The notes beneath the pieces are model-generated. The model made no database searches. It saw only the letters and a list, made by a program, of their open reading frames with translations, and was not told the DNA's origin. A stretch of 64,000 nt of DNA from Hyphococcus lacteus (GTDB lineage Bacteria > Pseudomonadota > Alphaproteobacteria > Caulobacterales > Parvularculaceae), in NCBI RefSeq assembly GCF_041058985.1, contig NZ_JBEHZE010000001.1, positions 1-64,000 of the forward strand, in the 5' to 3' direction. This document shows, in pieces, positions 1-9,133 of this stretch (position 1 is the stretch's first letter; every line of letters starts with the position of its first letter). Both the position numbers and the translations under genes were made by a program.

Positions 1-1
1 A

Positions 2-79
2 ATCCGGAAGCTGATGAAAGACGATATCCGGCGCGATACAGAGATTGTCGAGAGAATCAGTCGGGTGATTACGGATTAA
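2..79 (+). CDS. 3' end of an unidentified gene (partial)
   Basis: Frame 2 is open from the window edge to a TAA at 77-79 and encodes 25 charged residues (IRKLMKDDIRRD...VITD). The composition resembles the C-terminal helix of a soluble or periplasmic protein, for example a substrate-binding protein, but this is too short to assign. It is convergent with the esterase gene that ends at 180. Confidence 0.4.
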   Translation: MRKLMKDDIRRDTEIVERISRVITD

Positions 80-87
80 AGGTCAAT

Positions 88-117
88 GTGCATACAGAGA
101 AAATGTCTTCTATGCAC
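88..117. terminator. Possible bidirectional hairpin between convergent genes
   Basis: Arms GTGCATA (88-94) and TATGCAC (111-117) are perfectly complementary, and an inner AGA/TCT can extend the stem. It sits between two genes that converge on it. There is no strong T tract, so the terminator role is inferred from position only. Confidence 0.3.
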
Positions 118-179
118 GACACAAATACATACCCCAAGGCAGATTCCCGATTTGAATAGCGTTCGCAACCGGCAGGTTT

Positions 180-1145
180 TTAGTCGTCACGAGGCCATAA
201 AAATCTGTGAAGTGCGTTCTGGCTTACACGGTTAGCCTTTTCTGCGATATGGGCTTCGCGCATTAAGTCGAAACCATGAATCGCCCCAGGCCAAACATGC
301 ATCTCCACAGGAACACCTGCATGCATCAAACGCCTCCCATACTCTAAATTTTCTTCCACAAATAGGTCTAACGCCCCAACAGAAAGAAAGGTTGGCGGTA
401 ATCCCTCTAGATTGGTAGCCCTTGCAGGCGCAGCGTAACACGAAATATTGGCCTGCCCTGGCTCAGTACCCAGCAACGCTTTCCATGCGAAGTAATTGTT
501 CGGCTTGTGCCAAAGAAATTCGCCTACAAAGGGATTCAAATCATCTCGCAAACATGTTCTATCATCAAGCGCTGGATATATTAGGTGTTGAAAAGAAAGA
601 TTGAAAGCGGTTTGATCACGGATCATTAAGGCTAACGCAGCCGCAAGACCACCGCCGGCACTTTCGCCTAGAAGACCGATGCGAGATTTATCAACACCAA
701 TTTCATTCGCATTATTAAAAACCCAACAAAGCCCCGAAAAACAGTCTTCGATCGCGCCGGGAAAAATTGTTTCAGGCGCTAACCTATATTCAACTGAAAT
801 CAAAATGCAGTTTAGCGTTTCCACTAATTTTCGGTGCAAAGTTTCTAGTTGGGCTGCTGATCCAGCGACAAAACCACCGCCATGAATGTGAAAAATAGTC
901 GGCAGTGACTGACCTGCATTCACAGGAGAATACACATACAATTCGATGGGCGGCTTATCTTTTTTTTCTTGTACAAATTTTTTATGAAGAACTACTGTAC
1001 CGCTATCTACATCCGCATAAGGAAGACGCCGCGACCTTCTTTCGGCTAGGTTTTCTTTAGTAATAGTTACGGTTGGAAAAATATCCAGCAGCGGCAATAG
1101 CTGCGGGTCAATAAGGTGACGACTACGAGATTTTCGAGAGGACAT
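180..1145 (-). CDS. Alpha/beta hydrolase, hormone-sensitive-lipase type esterase
   Basis: A 321-residue cytoplasmic-looking hydrolase with no signal peptide. The oxyanion motif HGGGF is at residues 88-92, the nucleophile Ser162 lies in GESAGG, and Asp260 and His290 (in AIHGF) complete a plausible triad. This is the HSL/GDXG family, which hydrolyses carboxyl esters of small to medium substrates. The gene diverges from the ArgE-like gene across a roughly 255-base intergenic region with a palindrome and a candidate operator, so it may belong to the same regulon. The natural substrate is unknown; an ester bond in the compound handled by the neighbouring cluster is a reasonable guess. Confidence 0.88.
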   Translation of the reverse strand: MSSRKSRSRHLIDPQLLPLLDIFPTVTITKENLAERRSRRLPYADVDSGTVVLHKKFVQEKKDKPPIELYVYSPVNAGQSLPTIFHIHGGGFVAGSAAQLETLHRKLVETLNCILISVEYRLAPETIFPGAIEDCFSGLCWVFNNANEIGVDKSRIGLLGESAGGGLAAALALMIRDQTAFNLSFQHLIYPALDDRTCLRDDLNPFVGEFLWHKPNNYFAWKALLGTEPGQANISCYAAPARATNLEGLPPTFLSVGALDLFVEENLEYGRRLMHAGVPVEMHVWPGAIHGFDLMREAHIAEKANRVSQNALHRFLWPRDD

Positions 1146-1241
1146 CTTCTTTATCTTATGTTCATAACTCTAACGAACGGATAGCCAGGCTAATTGAGAA
1201 CATTAGTTCCATAATTACCTCATCTAGAAGCTTCTCGAGAT

Positions 1242-1267
1242 ATCAACTGAATAAATTTTCAGTTGAT
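1242..1267. repeat. 26-base perfect-armed palindrome in the divergent intergenic region
   Basis: Arms ATCAACTGAA (1242-1251) and TTCAGTTGAT (1258-1267) match perfectly around the loop TAAATT. It lies between the divergent esterase (starts at 1145) and the deacylase (starts at 1401), just upstream of a TATAAT. Position suggests an operator more than a terminator, since no gene ends here. Confidence 0.5.
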
Positions 1268-1277
1268 CTTTCATTGC

Positions 1278-1298
1278 TATAATACAACATGTATACAT
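1278..1298 (+). promoter_or_regulatory. Candidate -10 box and GntR-type operator for the deacylase-regulator operon
   Basis: TATAAT at 1278-1283 is followed by the perfect palindrome ATGTATACAT at 1289-1298, placed about where transcription would start. The core TGTATACA matches the TGTnnACA pattern seen again at 11301-11308 and 16250-16257. No convincing -35 box is visible. The adjacent GntR/FCD regulator is the obvious candidate ligand-responsive repressor. Confidence 0.45.
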
Positions 1299-1400
1299 AT
1301 ATAATTCAAACAACTCAACCCGCGAAGCTATATGCGTGCGAATTCAGCATCAATACTAATTTGGCATTCGGCTTTGTAAGTAACACTGGAGCATCTACTC

Positions 1401-2603
1401 TTGTTTCCCTCGATACCCACGGACGACACTCATGCCTCAACAGAGACTATAGCGCGCGATGCAATCTCAATTCTCAGAAGGCTGGTCGGGTTTGACACCA
1501 CATCCTCTGAATCTAATTTGTCTTTGATCGCATATGTTGAGGAATACCTTTCGCACTATGAAGTTGCCGTAAAACGAATAGCCAGTAGCGACGGCACCAA
1601 GGCCAATTTGCTAGCAACAATAGGTCCCAGAAATGCAGGTGGGATCATTTTGTCTGGCCATACAGATGTTGTCCCAGTGATCGGTCAAACGTGGAGTTCT
1701 AATCCATTCGAACTAACCGAACGAGATGGCAAACTTTTTGGTCGCGGCACGAGTGACATGAAAAGTTTTCTTGCCTTATCACTTGCATGCATACCTCAAT
1801 TAAAGAAACATACCCTCTCCCGACCAATAACGCTTGCATTTTCCTATGACGAAGAAATCGGCTGTTTTGGTGCACCAGATTTAATTCGGGCATTGGTGGA
1901 TGACGGGCTTGGAAACTCAACGGTCATTGTCGGTGAACCGACGAATATGACAATCGTGAATAGCCATAAAGGAATGGCAATATTTGAAGTTGTTGTAATC
2001 GGAATAGAGGCCCATTCTAGCCTAGCGCACGAAGGTATTTCAGCAAATATGGCAGCAATCGAAATCCTCAGCGTTTTGTCGAAAATTGCGCGCGATGAAC
2101 GTAGCAATCATAATGACACCCGTTTTAATCCGCCGTGGTCAACATTAACGGTGGGCACGATTTCTGGCGGAACCGCATCGAATATTTTAGCCCGCGAATG
2201 CCGGTTTACTTTTGATTTACGCCGCCTTCCTCACCGGGACATTAACGTAGTGCTCAAGCCATTCTGGGAAACCATTGATAACGTTCGAAATAGGCTAAAA
2301 TCCATAAATGAGCAGGCCGATGTCATTGTAAAGGAAATTGCTTCCATTCCGCCACTGCGACAAGAACCCGAAGGGGGTGCCGAGTCATTAGCAACGATGA
2401 TAAGCGGTGCTAACAGCTATGGCCTTGCCGTATCATATGGCGCCGAGGCAGGACAATTTCAGAACGCGGGTCTATCTACGGTCATTTGCGGGCCCGGCTC
2501 AATATCGCAAGCGCACAAGCCAGACGAATTCATCGAAATTAATCAGATTGAGGAAGGGGCCCGATTCATGGCACGTATGATTGAATATGTGGTCAAACAT
2601 TGA
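1401..2603 (+). CDS. argE: M20 family deacylase, ArgE-like (N-acetylornithine deacetylase family)
   Basis: A 400-residue zinc peptidase of the M20/ArgE type. Metal and catalytic residues are visible: H87-x-D89 in SGHTDVV, D119 in GRGTSDM, E151-E152 in YDEE, and a late His in QAHKPDE. Sequence blocks match bacterial ArgE, which removes the acetyl group from N-acetylornithine. In this context a general N-acyl amino-acid deacylase role in catabolism is equally possible. I chose the TTG at 1401 because GGAG lies 9 bases upstream and an upstream in-frame ATG is lacking. The stop overlaps the TTG codon that could start the GntR gene, so the two are an operon. Confidence 0.85.
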   Translation: MFPSIPTDDTHASTETIARDAISILRRLVGFDTTSSESNLSLIAYVEEYLSHYEVAVKRIASSDGTKANLLATIGPRNAGGIILSGHTDVVPVIGQTWSSNPFELTERDGKLFGRGTSDMKSFLALSLACIPQLKKHTLSRPITLAFSYDEEIGCFGAPDLIRALVDDGLGNSTVIVGEPTNMTIVNSHKGMAIFEVVVIGIEAHSSLAHEGISANMAAIEILSVLSKIARDERSNHNDTRFNPPWSTLTVGTISGGTASNILARECRFTFDLRRLPHRDINVVLKPFWETIDNVRNRLKSINEQADVIVKEIASIPPLRQEPEGGAESLATMISGANSYGLAVSYGAEAGQFQNAGLSTVICGPGSISQAHKPDEFIEINQIEEGARFMARMIEYVVKH

Positions 2604-2611
2604 AAGCGGTC

Positions 2612-3358
2612 ATGGCGAAACAAGCTAGAAAACGAGTAAAACAAGCCCCTAAACCTAAAAAAATCGAGGATGGGGTAAGGCAATCAAGTGGACAAAAAGT
2701 CTATATGATTTTGCGTGAGCGTATTCTGAGTTTGGAATTATCGCCAAGTGCAGAGTTAGATGAAGTACAACTCAGCCAACATTTTGGCGTCTCCAGAACG
2801 CCCGTTCGAGAAGCCTTGATCCGTCTCGCGGCAGATGGTCTTGTAGTCCTTGCGCAAAATCGTGGTGCACGAGTCGCACCAATTGACCTTGATCAAGTAC
2901 CGCAAATTCTCGAAGCGCTTGAGCTATTCCAACGAATCACAACGCGTTGGGCCGCGCTGAGACATCGCCCCGAACACCTTATCGCCTTAGAAAGTGCCAA
3001 CCAGGAATTCGCAGACGCTTGCGCCACAGAAGACCCCCGCGCAATCGTTGAAGCTAATTGGAAGTTCCATGACGCAATAAACCAGGCATGCGGAAATCGT
3101 TATTTTGCGGATGATTGCTCAAAAATGTTGCGTAGTGTGATGCGTTTATCATTGCTCGCGTTTCTCCAAGAAGATGCAAAGTTAGCGAGCTACGATGAAC
3201 TCGCAGGACAGCATGACGATATGATTGAGGCCATTCGAGAAAAAAATGTCGATCTGTCTGAGCAGCTAATTTATCAACACTCCGATGAGTTTCGCCAACG
3301 AATTCAAACCTATGTCTCTGGCGTGTCTACCAAAGACATTTCCCTCGCGCCACGCTAA
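2612..3358 (+). CDS. GntR family regulator, FCD (FadR-like) subfamily
   Basis: A 248-residue regulator with a basic N-terminal tail, a winged-helix GntR domain (LSQHFGVSRTPVREALIRL in the recognition region) and an FCD ligand domain with the expected D, H, H metal-site pattern (NWKFHDAI, AGQHDDM). FCD regulators usually sense carboxylic acids and repress catabolic operons. It follows the ArgE-like gene directly, and TGTnnACA palindromes upstream of that gene and of two operons nearby are its likely sites. A TTG at 2600 is an alternative start, overlapping the previous stop; ATG at 2612 has a GAAAG upstream. The stop overlaps the MFS stop by three bases on the opposite strand. Confidence 0.88.
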   Translation: MAKQARKRVKQAPKPKKIEDGVRQSSGQKVYMILRERILSLELSPSAELDEVQLSQHFGVSRTPVREALIRLAADGLVVLAQNRGARVAPIDLDQVPQILEALELFQRITTRWAALRHRPEHLIALESANQEFADACATEDPRAIVEANWKFHDAINQACGNRYFADDCSKMLRSVMRLSLLAFLQEDAKLASYDELAGQHDDMIEAIREKNVDLSEQLIYQHSDEFRQRIQTYVSGVSTKDISLAPR

Positions 3359-4650
3359 TCTTCCATGTCCTTACGAATTGTCTGCCCTGCACTATAAAAC
3401 AATCCAGCCGCTACGGAAGTCAGTAACATGATAATCAAGAGGGCATAGCGCAGCCCTTCTTGTCCATACGTTTTGCTAAACATATCGCTAAGCGCTCCGG
3501 TCACAACCGGCCCCAAACCAAACCCAATCAAATTACCGAAAAACAACACCAACGCGATCGAAGTCGCACGTCTTTTTGTTCCGCAAACAGCATGAACCGC
3601 AGAAAAGGCCGCAGGCAAAGACGCGTACAACAGCAGCCCACCAAAAAAACTGACGATTAAAAAGACAAAAAGATCATTGACCAGAAACATGAGTGCGTTG
3701 GGTAAAGTGGCCAAAGCAAATCCTGCCGCAGGAAACCACGCAACCCACCGAGCATCGCGTTTTGAAAGAACATCACATATCGATCCCCCTGCAAGACTTC
3801 CAATTAAAACAGCGATCCCAGATGTAATTCCAAAATAAAACCCTGATTGTTCAATTGGACTACCAATAACCCGAACAAGATATGACGGAACAAACAAAAG
3901 CGACCCATAAGCTGCAAAGGCATAGACCGTATGGGCGACTAAGAGTTTAATGTATGCTGGTTTCGCCATTAAACACCGAATAGAGATTCTAAACGATTCT
4001 GACTTTTGTGCGATATTTTGATTTCCACCCGCTTTGCGGGGTTCTTTCAAAATTAAAAACACCGCCGCCGCAATTAGCAAACCGGGCAAGCCAAAAGCGA
4101 TAAGCGTCCCCCGCCAACCATAAGCAACAACAATTTGTGATCCGACGGAGAGCCCAATCAAATATCCCGCCGTCCCTGAAGTCGTAAAGATACCAATAGC
4201 GCGCGCCCGGCTGGCCCGAGGAAAATAATCGACAATCAAGGATTGGGCTGGCGGCGTTCCCCCCGCCTCCCCGATACTCACACCGATTCGGGCAAGCAGA
4301 AGGTGCCAATACCCCGCCGCCGCTGCGCAGAGCATCGTCATGCCGCTCCATATGGTAATTGATATACTGATCAACAAAGGCCGATCCCCATGATCCGCCA
4401 ATCGTGCAATCGGAATGCCCAGAATTGAATAGAATATCGCAAAAGATAGTCCGCTAAGCAAACCAAGCTGAGTGTCAGTGACATCAAATTCCTGCTTAAT
4501 TGGTTCTAGGAGAATGGAAATAACCACTCTATCCATTGAACTCGATGTTCCCACGAGAAATAAGATGAAGAGGAATGTCCATCGCTGCGTTGACGAATAA
4601 AAACGCCACCGTTCGCTTGCGGGGACAGGTGCATTAAGCGTTTTCTCCAT
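3355..4650 (-). CDS. MFS transporter, spinster-like
   Basis: A 431-residue inner-membrane protein with about 12 hydrophobic segments. The MFS loop motif between segments 2 and 3 appears as ARLADHGDR, and the GEAGGTPPAQSLI region is typical of the spinster-like group common in sphingomonads and relatives, which carry amphipathic organic acids or peptides-derived products. Its start overlaps the end of the S9 peptidase gene by 17 bases, making it the last gene of the receptor-acylase-peptidase operon. The likely job is uptake of the cleavage product into the cytoplasm. Substrate is not readable from sequence. Confidence 0.85.
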   Translation of the reverse strand: MEKTLNAPVPASERWRFYSSTQRWTFLFILFLVGTSSSMDRVVISILLEPIKQEFDVTDTQLGLLSGLSFAIFYSILGIPIARLADHGDRPLLISISITIWSGMTMLCAAAAGYWHLLLARIGVSIGEAGGTPPAQSLIVDYFPRASRARAIGIFTTSGTAGYLIGLSVGSQIVVAYGWRGTLIAFGLPGLLIAAAVFLILKEPRKAGGNQNIAQKSESFRISIRCLMAKPAYIKLLVAHTVYAFAAYGSLLFVPSYLVRVIGSPIEQSGFYFGITSGIAVLIGSLAGGSICDVLSKRDARWVAWFPAAGFALATLPNALMFLVNDLFVFLIVSFFGGLLLYASLPAAFSAVHAVCGTKRRATSIALVLFFGNLIGFGLGPVVTGALSDMFSKTYGQEGLRYALLIIMLLTSVAAGLFYSAGQTIRKDMED

Positions 4651-6628
4651 GTCGTCCCTCCCATCGCTGGAACCATTTCAACACTCGGATTGCCTGGTCC
4701 ATTTGCGCTTCTAAACGCGCCGCCGCATGGCCTTCTTCTGGGTAGGTCGCAAGCTCTGAAGGGATATCGTTAAGAACAAGAGCACGGTGAAACTGATACG
4801 CTTGACTAGCCGGCGTGGTATTATCCTGCCCACCTGCGATAAGCAACGTAGGTGTTGCTGTCTTGTTTGCATAGCGCAGAGGGCTCCTTTGATCGAAAGC
4901 GCCGTCGATTTCATAAGGATCCCCATGCGTGTAGATTGGTAAAAACTCTGGGTGATGTGCGGTAAAATAAAAAGAACGCATATCCGTTAGGGGTGCCATA
5001 GCACACGCCGCAGTAAAGCAGTTGGTTTGCGTAACCAGCCAGCTCGTCATATATCCACCGTAACTGCTGCCCAAAACAAACAGTTTTTTTCCGTCTACAT
5101 CATAGTTGGAAGTGACATAATCAACTCCAGCAAGTATGTCCTTATGATCTAAGCCACCCCAGTCACCGATAACATGAGAGGCAAAGCTCAACCCCCGGCC
5201 AGAACTTCCCCGTGGATTAGGAAACAACACGGCATACCCCGCTCTAACGAGGCATGCCGCTAATGGATTATCAAAGGTCCAACTATCGCGGAATAAATGC
5301 GATGGCCCCCCATGAATAAAAGTAACAAGCGGTGCTTTCTTTACGTTTTTTGGCAAAACCAGAAAGCCCTGAATGTCTAGCCCATCGACGCCGCGCCACC
5401 ATACTGACTTTGCGGGTGCAATGTCGTTGAGAAGTGCCCTGCTACCATCATGAGCGAGATCAATGATGGTCTCCTTTCCGCCCTCATGATCCATACGTAA
5501 TAGTTTGGCGTAAGTATCAAAAGAATGTGCAGGAATTAAAAAATTACCATTAATGCCGGGCCATGCGGCGGGCACTTTTCGTCCTGCGGTTCCCGTTGAC
5601 GACCAAATGATTGATGTTTTTTCGGTCAATCGATTAAATGTTCCGATCACGGTTTCAGGCATACGCATACCGGCAAAGAATACCTGGTCATTTGACAGCC
5701 AGCAAACGCTTGATACTTCGGTATCAATTTTCGGCGTGTGGACTTGGCCTGTATCACGGCTAAAAATGACGAGCGATCCCAAAGCCACAGTTCGGTGAAA
5801 ACGGCCTTGAATAATAGCTATATGTTTACCATCTGGTGAAGCGCTGATTTGCGCCAACTCTAGATCTGGCATTGCTATTCGTGCGAAGGGTCCGCCCGTA
5901 ACCGGCCCAATTCCAATTTCCGAATCATACCAGCCGCCCTCGGTCGGACGAGATGACATAATAGCAGCGATTTCATTTTCGCCACACCATGTCGCCTCCC
6001 AAATATTCTGCCCATCGGTACCAAGCTTAACAACCACATCTTCATCAATGCGCCAAATTCGTGCGCGGCGCCACATGCCATCGTATGATCCTGTTTCGAC
6101 GTCTGGCATCCAAGATTCACGTTCAGTGCTATCCCGCGCGCCGACCCGCGCTGTCGCAGCTGAACCGGCAGCATCCGCGCCAGCATCAGCAGTTAAAATT
6201 AAAATACTTTTTCCATCCCTCGACCATTCAAAATCCTCGACAACCTCTCCGTCAAAGATCGGTCCTGCGATTGGCTCGGCTACTCTATCGGTCACACTAA
6301 CAAAAAGTTGGAAGTTACCGCTAACTCGCCCCCTGTCGGAAAGAAAGGCCAGTCTGCTACCATTGGGTGCCCATTGTGGATCCGCGTCACTAAACGTATC
6401 ATTGCTTAGCATACGGAGGGTACCACCCTTTTCGACAAAACCAATGCGGGATATGGGGAACCCACCATGGGCTTCGTAAACTGGCCCCGAAAATGCAACA
6501 ATACCGTTTCTAGGGTTTTCAGTGGCCGAAACAACCGCAGAAATGCGCCCCTCACCCGGACGGTATAAATCAGCAAAATATTGCGCCACCATTTTTTTAA
6601 TGGTATCGCTTGATTTTTTTGCCATCAT
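4634..6628 (-). CDS. S9 family prolyl oligopeptidase-type peptidase
   Basis: A 664-residue serine peptidase. The N-terminal two thirds is a WD40-like beta propeller region (repeated SPDGKH, NGSRLAFLSD type blocks), and the C-terminal alpha/beta hydrolase domain carries the triad Ser522 in GSSYGG, Asp602 in GGQD and His634 in EEGH. These are acylaminoacyl-peptidase or dipeptidyl-aminopeptidase types, often cleaving next to proline or at blocked N-termini. No signal peptide is seen, so action is probably cytoplasmic. It lies between the acylase and the MFS gene in one operon. A proline-directed specificity would fit the hydroxyproline genes nearby, but that is inference. Confidence 0.9.
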   Translation of the reverse strand: MMAKKSSDTIKKMVAQYFADLYRPGEGRISAVVSATENPRNGIVAFSGPVYEAHGGFPISRIGFVEKGGTLRMLSNDTFSDADPQWAPNGSRLAFLSDRGRVSGNFQLFVSVTDRVAEPIAGPIFDGEVVEDFEWSRDGKSILILTADAGADAAGSAATARVGARDSTERESWMPDVETGSYDGMWRRARIWRIDEDVVVKLGTDGQNIWEATWCGENEIAAIMSSRPTEGGWYDSEIGIGPVTGGPFARIAMPDLELAQISASPDGKHIAIIQGRFHRTVALGSLVIFSRDTGQVHTPKIDTEVSSVCWLSNDQVFFAGMRMPETVIGTFNRLTEKTSIIWSSTGTAGRKVPAAWPGINGNFLIPAHSFDTYAKLLRMDHEGGKETIIDLAHDGSRALLNDIAPAKSVWWRGVDGLDIQGFLVLPKNVKKAPLVTFIHGGPSHLFRDSWTFDNPLAACLVRAGYAVLFPNPRGSSGRGLSFASHVIGDWGGLDHKDILAGVDYVTSNYDVDGKKLFVLGSSYGGYMTSWLVTQTNCFTAACAMAPLTDMRSFYFTAHHPEFLPIYTHGDPYEIDGAFDQRSPLRYANKTATPTLLIAGGQDNTTPASQAYQFHRALVLNDIPSELATYPEEGHAAARLEAQMDQAIRVLKWFQRWEGRHGENA

Positions 6629-6676
6629 CAGGACTTTCCTTCAAACTTTGTTTTTTCAATCGACGCAATAAGGATA

Positions 6677-9049
6677 TTATTGTTCTGGCCGGTATATTAT
6701 TTTTTTCTCAGCGACGTTCTCAACCGCTTCACGAGAAAAAGCGAGTTGTCCATATTCCCCATTGGCCCACAGATGAAATAAATCAGCATAATGCGCATTA
6801 TTGGGATCACCCGACTGACCAGGCATATTGATAAATTTCGACTTATCCCAATCGCCAACATCAATAACGAGCCGCACCGACGGACCATGAACGGCATCAA
6901 AACTATCGCCGCGATATAGGGCCATTGCCGGAGTTGAGGCTGATCCTCCAAATGGAATCCGATCAATATTCATTCTCTTTGCTAAGGACGGATCGGCTAA
7001 ACCTGACAAACGATGCTTGAGATTAACACCGTGTAAACGCCCCCACTGCCACTCAGACATATCATCGCCAAACCTCGCACGCAGATCCCTGAGCGTTTTT
7101 GTTAAGCTCTCATGGAGGACCTCAGCTATTAACTCTTGGGGGGCGGATCCCAACAACGGATCCTCCTTCTCCAACATATGAAGCACCGCATCCGGCGAAC
7201 CCGCGCCGAGATACTTATGCGTTCCTTCTGGAACCACGCGCTTTATGAGCGTGGGCCCTAAATGTCGGTTCAACCAAACTTCATAAATTGTGGCGGAAAC
7301 ACTATTCACAGTTAAGTTTAGGTCCCAATCTCGTAATAACCGAAGAGCTTCGCGTTCCCGTGTGTCATCTGGCTCCAACCTGTTGGTCAATGCAATCAAC
7401 CGGCGCGCCATTAAGCTATGTGTATCCACCTGTAGATGCATTGAATCTTCAATAGAAGACTTAGGATTATTGCTAATAACGGAATTGATACGATCCACGC
7501 GACTACGATCAAACCATTCAGATGCGATTGCACTGTCTACTTCAAAATCTTCAGAAACATTTCGTTCGTTGGCGTTGGCAAACCAACCGGAAGCCGGATT
7601 CCGCGCGTGAGGAAGGTTCGTTTGTTTTCTAAAACCTTGCCACTCATAACGACCATCGCCCGGGACCGGCAAAAGACCATTCCAGTTCTTTCGCAAGGGG
7701 ATAAGTCCGGCCGCTGTCCAGCCAATCTCCCCCTCTTTGTTTGCCCATATAAGATTAAGAGGCGGCGTTCCCCAATGCTTAGCTGCAACAATGAAATCTT
7801 GCCAATGATCGGCCGCTGTCAACCAAGACGCCGCCGCATAACCGGCCGCACCCGGTTCAAACCAAACACTGCGTAAAGCATATGCACGGTTATTCTGTTT
7901 ATCAAAATAAAGCACCGGGCCGTGCCGAGTAAAGGCAAGCTCCACAACGACAGGCGCGCTATTTTTGACGGGAATTTCTTCACGCACGATCCGCAGGTCG
8001 TCCCATCCCCCTTTATAGCGATAACGTGTCGGATTATCCGGATCTAATTTGTAATAATATATGTCTTCTTGATCAGCGTTGAAAATCGTCAATCCAAATG
8101 CCGATTTTCCATTATGGCCAAGCGAAATTCCGGGCAATGCTGGCTCACCAGCTCCGATAAACGAAACATCTGGCGCATTTACATGAACAAGGTACCTTAA
8201 ACTCGGCACACTGAAGGCACGATGAGGATCATTCGCGAGAATTGGTCGGCCCGTTTTCGTTCTTGACGGAGCAATAACCCACTGATTTGAGCCGTCTGGT
8301 GCTACTTCCGGCTCGTCCATCGCTGTATGTGAGAATTTAGGATAACTTGTTGCAAGTTGATAATCTTCCAATACCCCTTGCGGAATAGTACAAGGGTTAA
8401 AACCATCAGGAAGGATATAGGCGCGATCCGGGTATAGACGACGACGCAATCTCTCAGCCACTTCCCCGTCTTCACAAAGGGTTCGCGCTCTTTTAATTTC
8501 ATTACTTGCGTTCGAAATCAAAGTGTTGCTTCGAATACGAACCACTTCGTTCGCGCGCCAGTATTCGGGCTGCGTTCCAGTCAACTGAAACTCGATCGGC
8601 AAAGGTTCTTTGTTTGCTTGTATATTTTCAATATATGCATTTATGCCGGCGACAAAAGCATCAAAACGTTGACGCGTGCCTGGCGCGTAACGTTTCCATT
8701 CTGCGTCCAAATCACCGCGATACAAAAATAAACGCGCTGCTCGATCTCGCTTCACGTAATCGGGACCGAAACTTGCAGAAAGCCGCCCCAATCCGCGCTT
8801 TCGCCATAAATCAATCTGCCACAACCGATCCCGTGCAGCATTGTAGCCCTGCATAAAATATGCGTCACGCTCATTTTGAGCGTAAATATGGGCTACCCCC
8901 CACTGATCTACAAATAGTTCAGCGGGCTCATCCAAGCCCGCCAACACCTGCTCCTCGGTGGGTAACGGTAGATCTTCCGCTAAAACAGAACCACTGATCG
9001 TTGTAAGAAACCAAACAAGAAAAGTGGTGACATAATGATTTATTTGCAT
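6677..9049 (-). CDS. Penicillin acylase family (S45) amidase, secreted
   Basis: A 790-residue Ntn-hydrolase precursor. A signal peptide spans about residues 1-24 (cleavage near VLA-ED), so the enzyme is periplasmic. The beta-chain nucleophile is Ser254 in DG-SNQW, where autocatalytic cleavage is expected, and the following ANDPHR and GLTIF blocks are typical of the family. Members hydrolyse the amide of N-acyl compounds such as beta-lactams, acyl-homoserine lactones and lipopeptides. It lies 48 bases upstream of the S9 gene and 84 bases downstream of the TonB receptor, so import, deacylation and peptide cleavage are one operon. Substrate specificity cannot be read from this sequence. Confidence 0.92.
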   Translation of the reverse strand: MQINHYVTTFLVWFLTTISGSVLAEDLPLPTEEQVLAGLDEPAELFVDQWGVAHIYAQNERDAYFMQGYNAARDRLWQIDLWRKRGLGRLSASFGPDYVKRDRAARLFLYRGDLDAEWKRYAPGTRQRFDAFVAGINAYIENIQANKEPLPIEFQLTGTQPEYWRANEVVRIRSNTLISNASNEIKRARTLCEDGEVAERLRRRLYPDRAYILPDGFNPCTIPQGVLEDYQLATSYPKFSHTAMDEPEVAPDGSNQWVIAPSRTKTGRPILANDPHRAFSVPSLRYLVHVNAPDVSFIGAGEPALPGISLGHNGKSAFGLTIFNADQEDIYYYKLDPDNPTRYRYKGGWDDLRIVREEIPVKNSAPVVVELAFTRHGPVLYFDKQNNRAYALRSVWFEPGAAGYAAASWLTAADHWQDFIVAAKHWGTPPLNLIWANKEGEIGWTAAGLIPLRKNWNGLLPVPGDGRYEWQGFRKQTNLPHARNPASGWFANANERNVSEDFEVDSAIASEWFDRSRVDRINSVISNNPKSSIEDSMHLQVDTHSLMARRLIALTNRLEPDDTREREALRLLRDWDLNLTVNSVSATIYEVWLNRHLGPTLIKRVVPEGTHKYLGAGSPDAVLHMLEKEDPLLGSAPQELIAEVLHESLTKTLRDLRARFGDDMSEWQWGRLHGVNLKHRLSGLADPSLAKRMNIDRIPFGGSASTPAMALYRGDSFDAVHGPSVRLVIDVGDWDKSKFINMPGQSGDPNNAHYADLFHLWANGEYGQLAFSREAVENVAEKKIIYRPEQ

Positions 9050-9133
9050 GAACGACTTTCTTGCGCATCCCCCCTCTAGGAGCGATGCGCATTCCGCATA
9101 TTGGCGGGTTACCCTCCCCGAACACTTTCCACT

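Noticed and set aside
4711..4926. Short antisense and out-of-frame open frames inside the S9, acylase and receptor genes
   Set aside because: They lie within well-supported genes, lack ribosome sites and resemble shadow frames.
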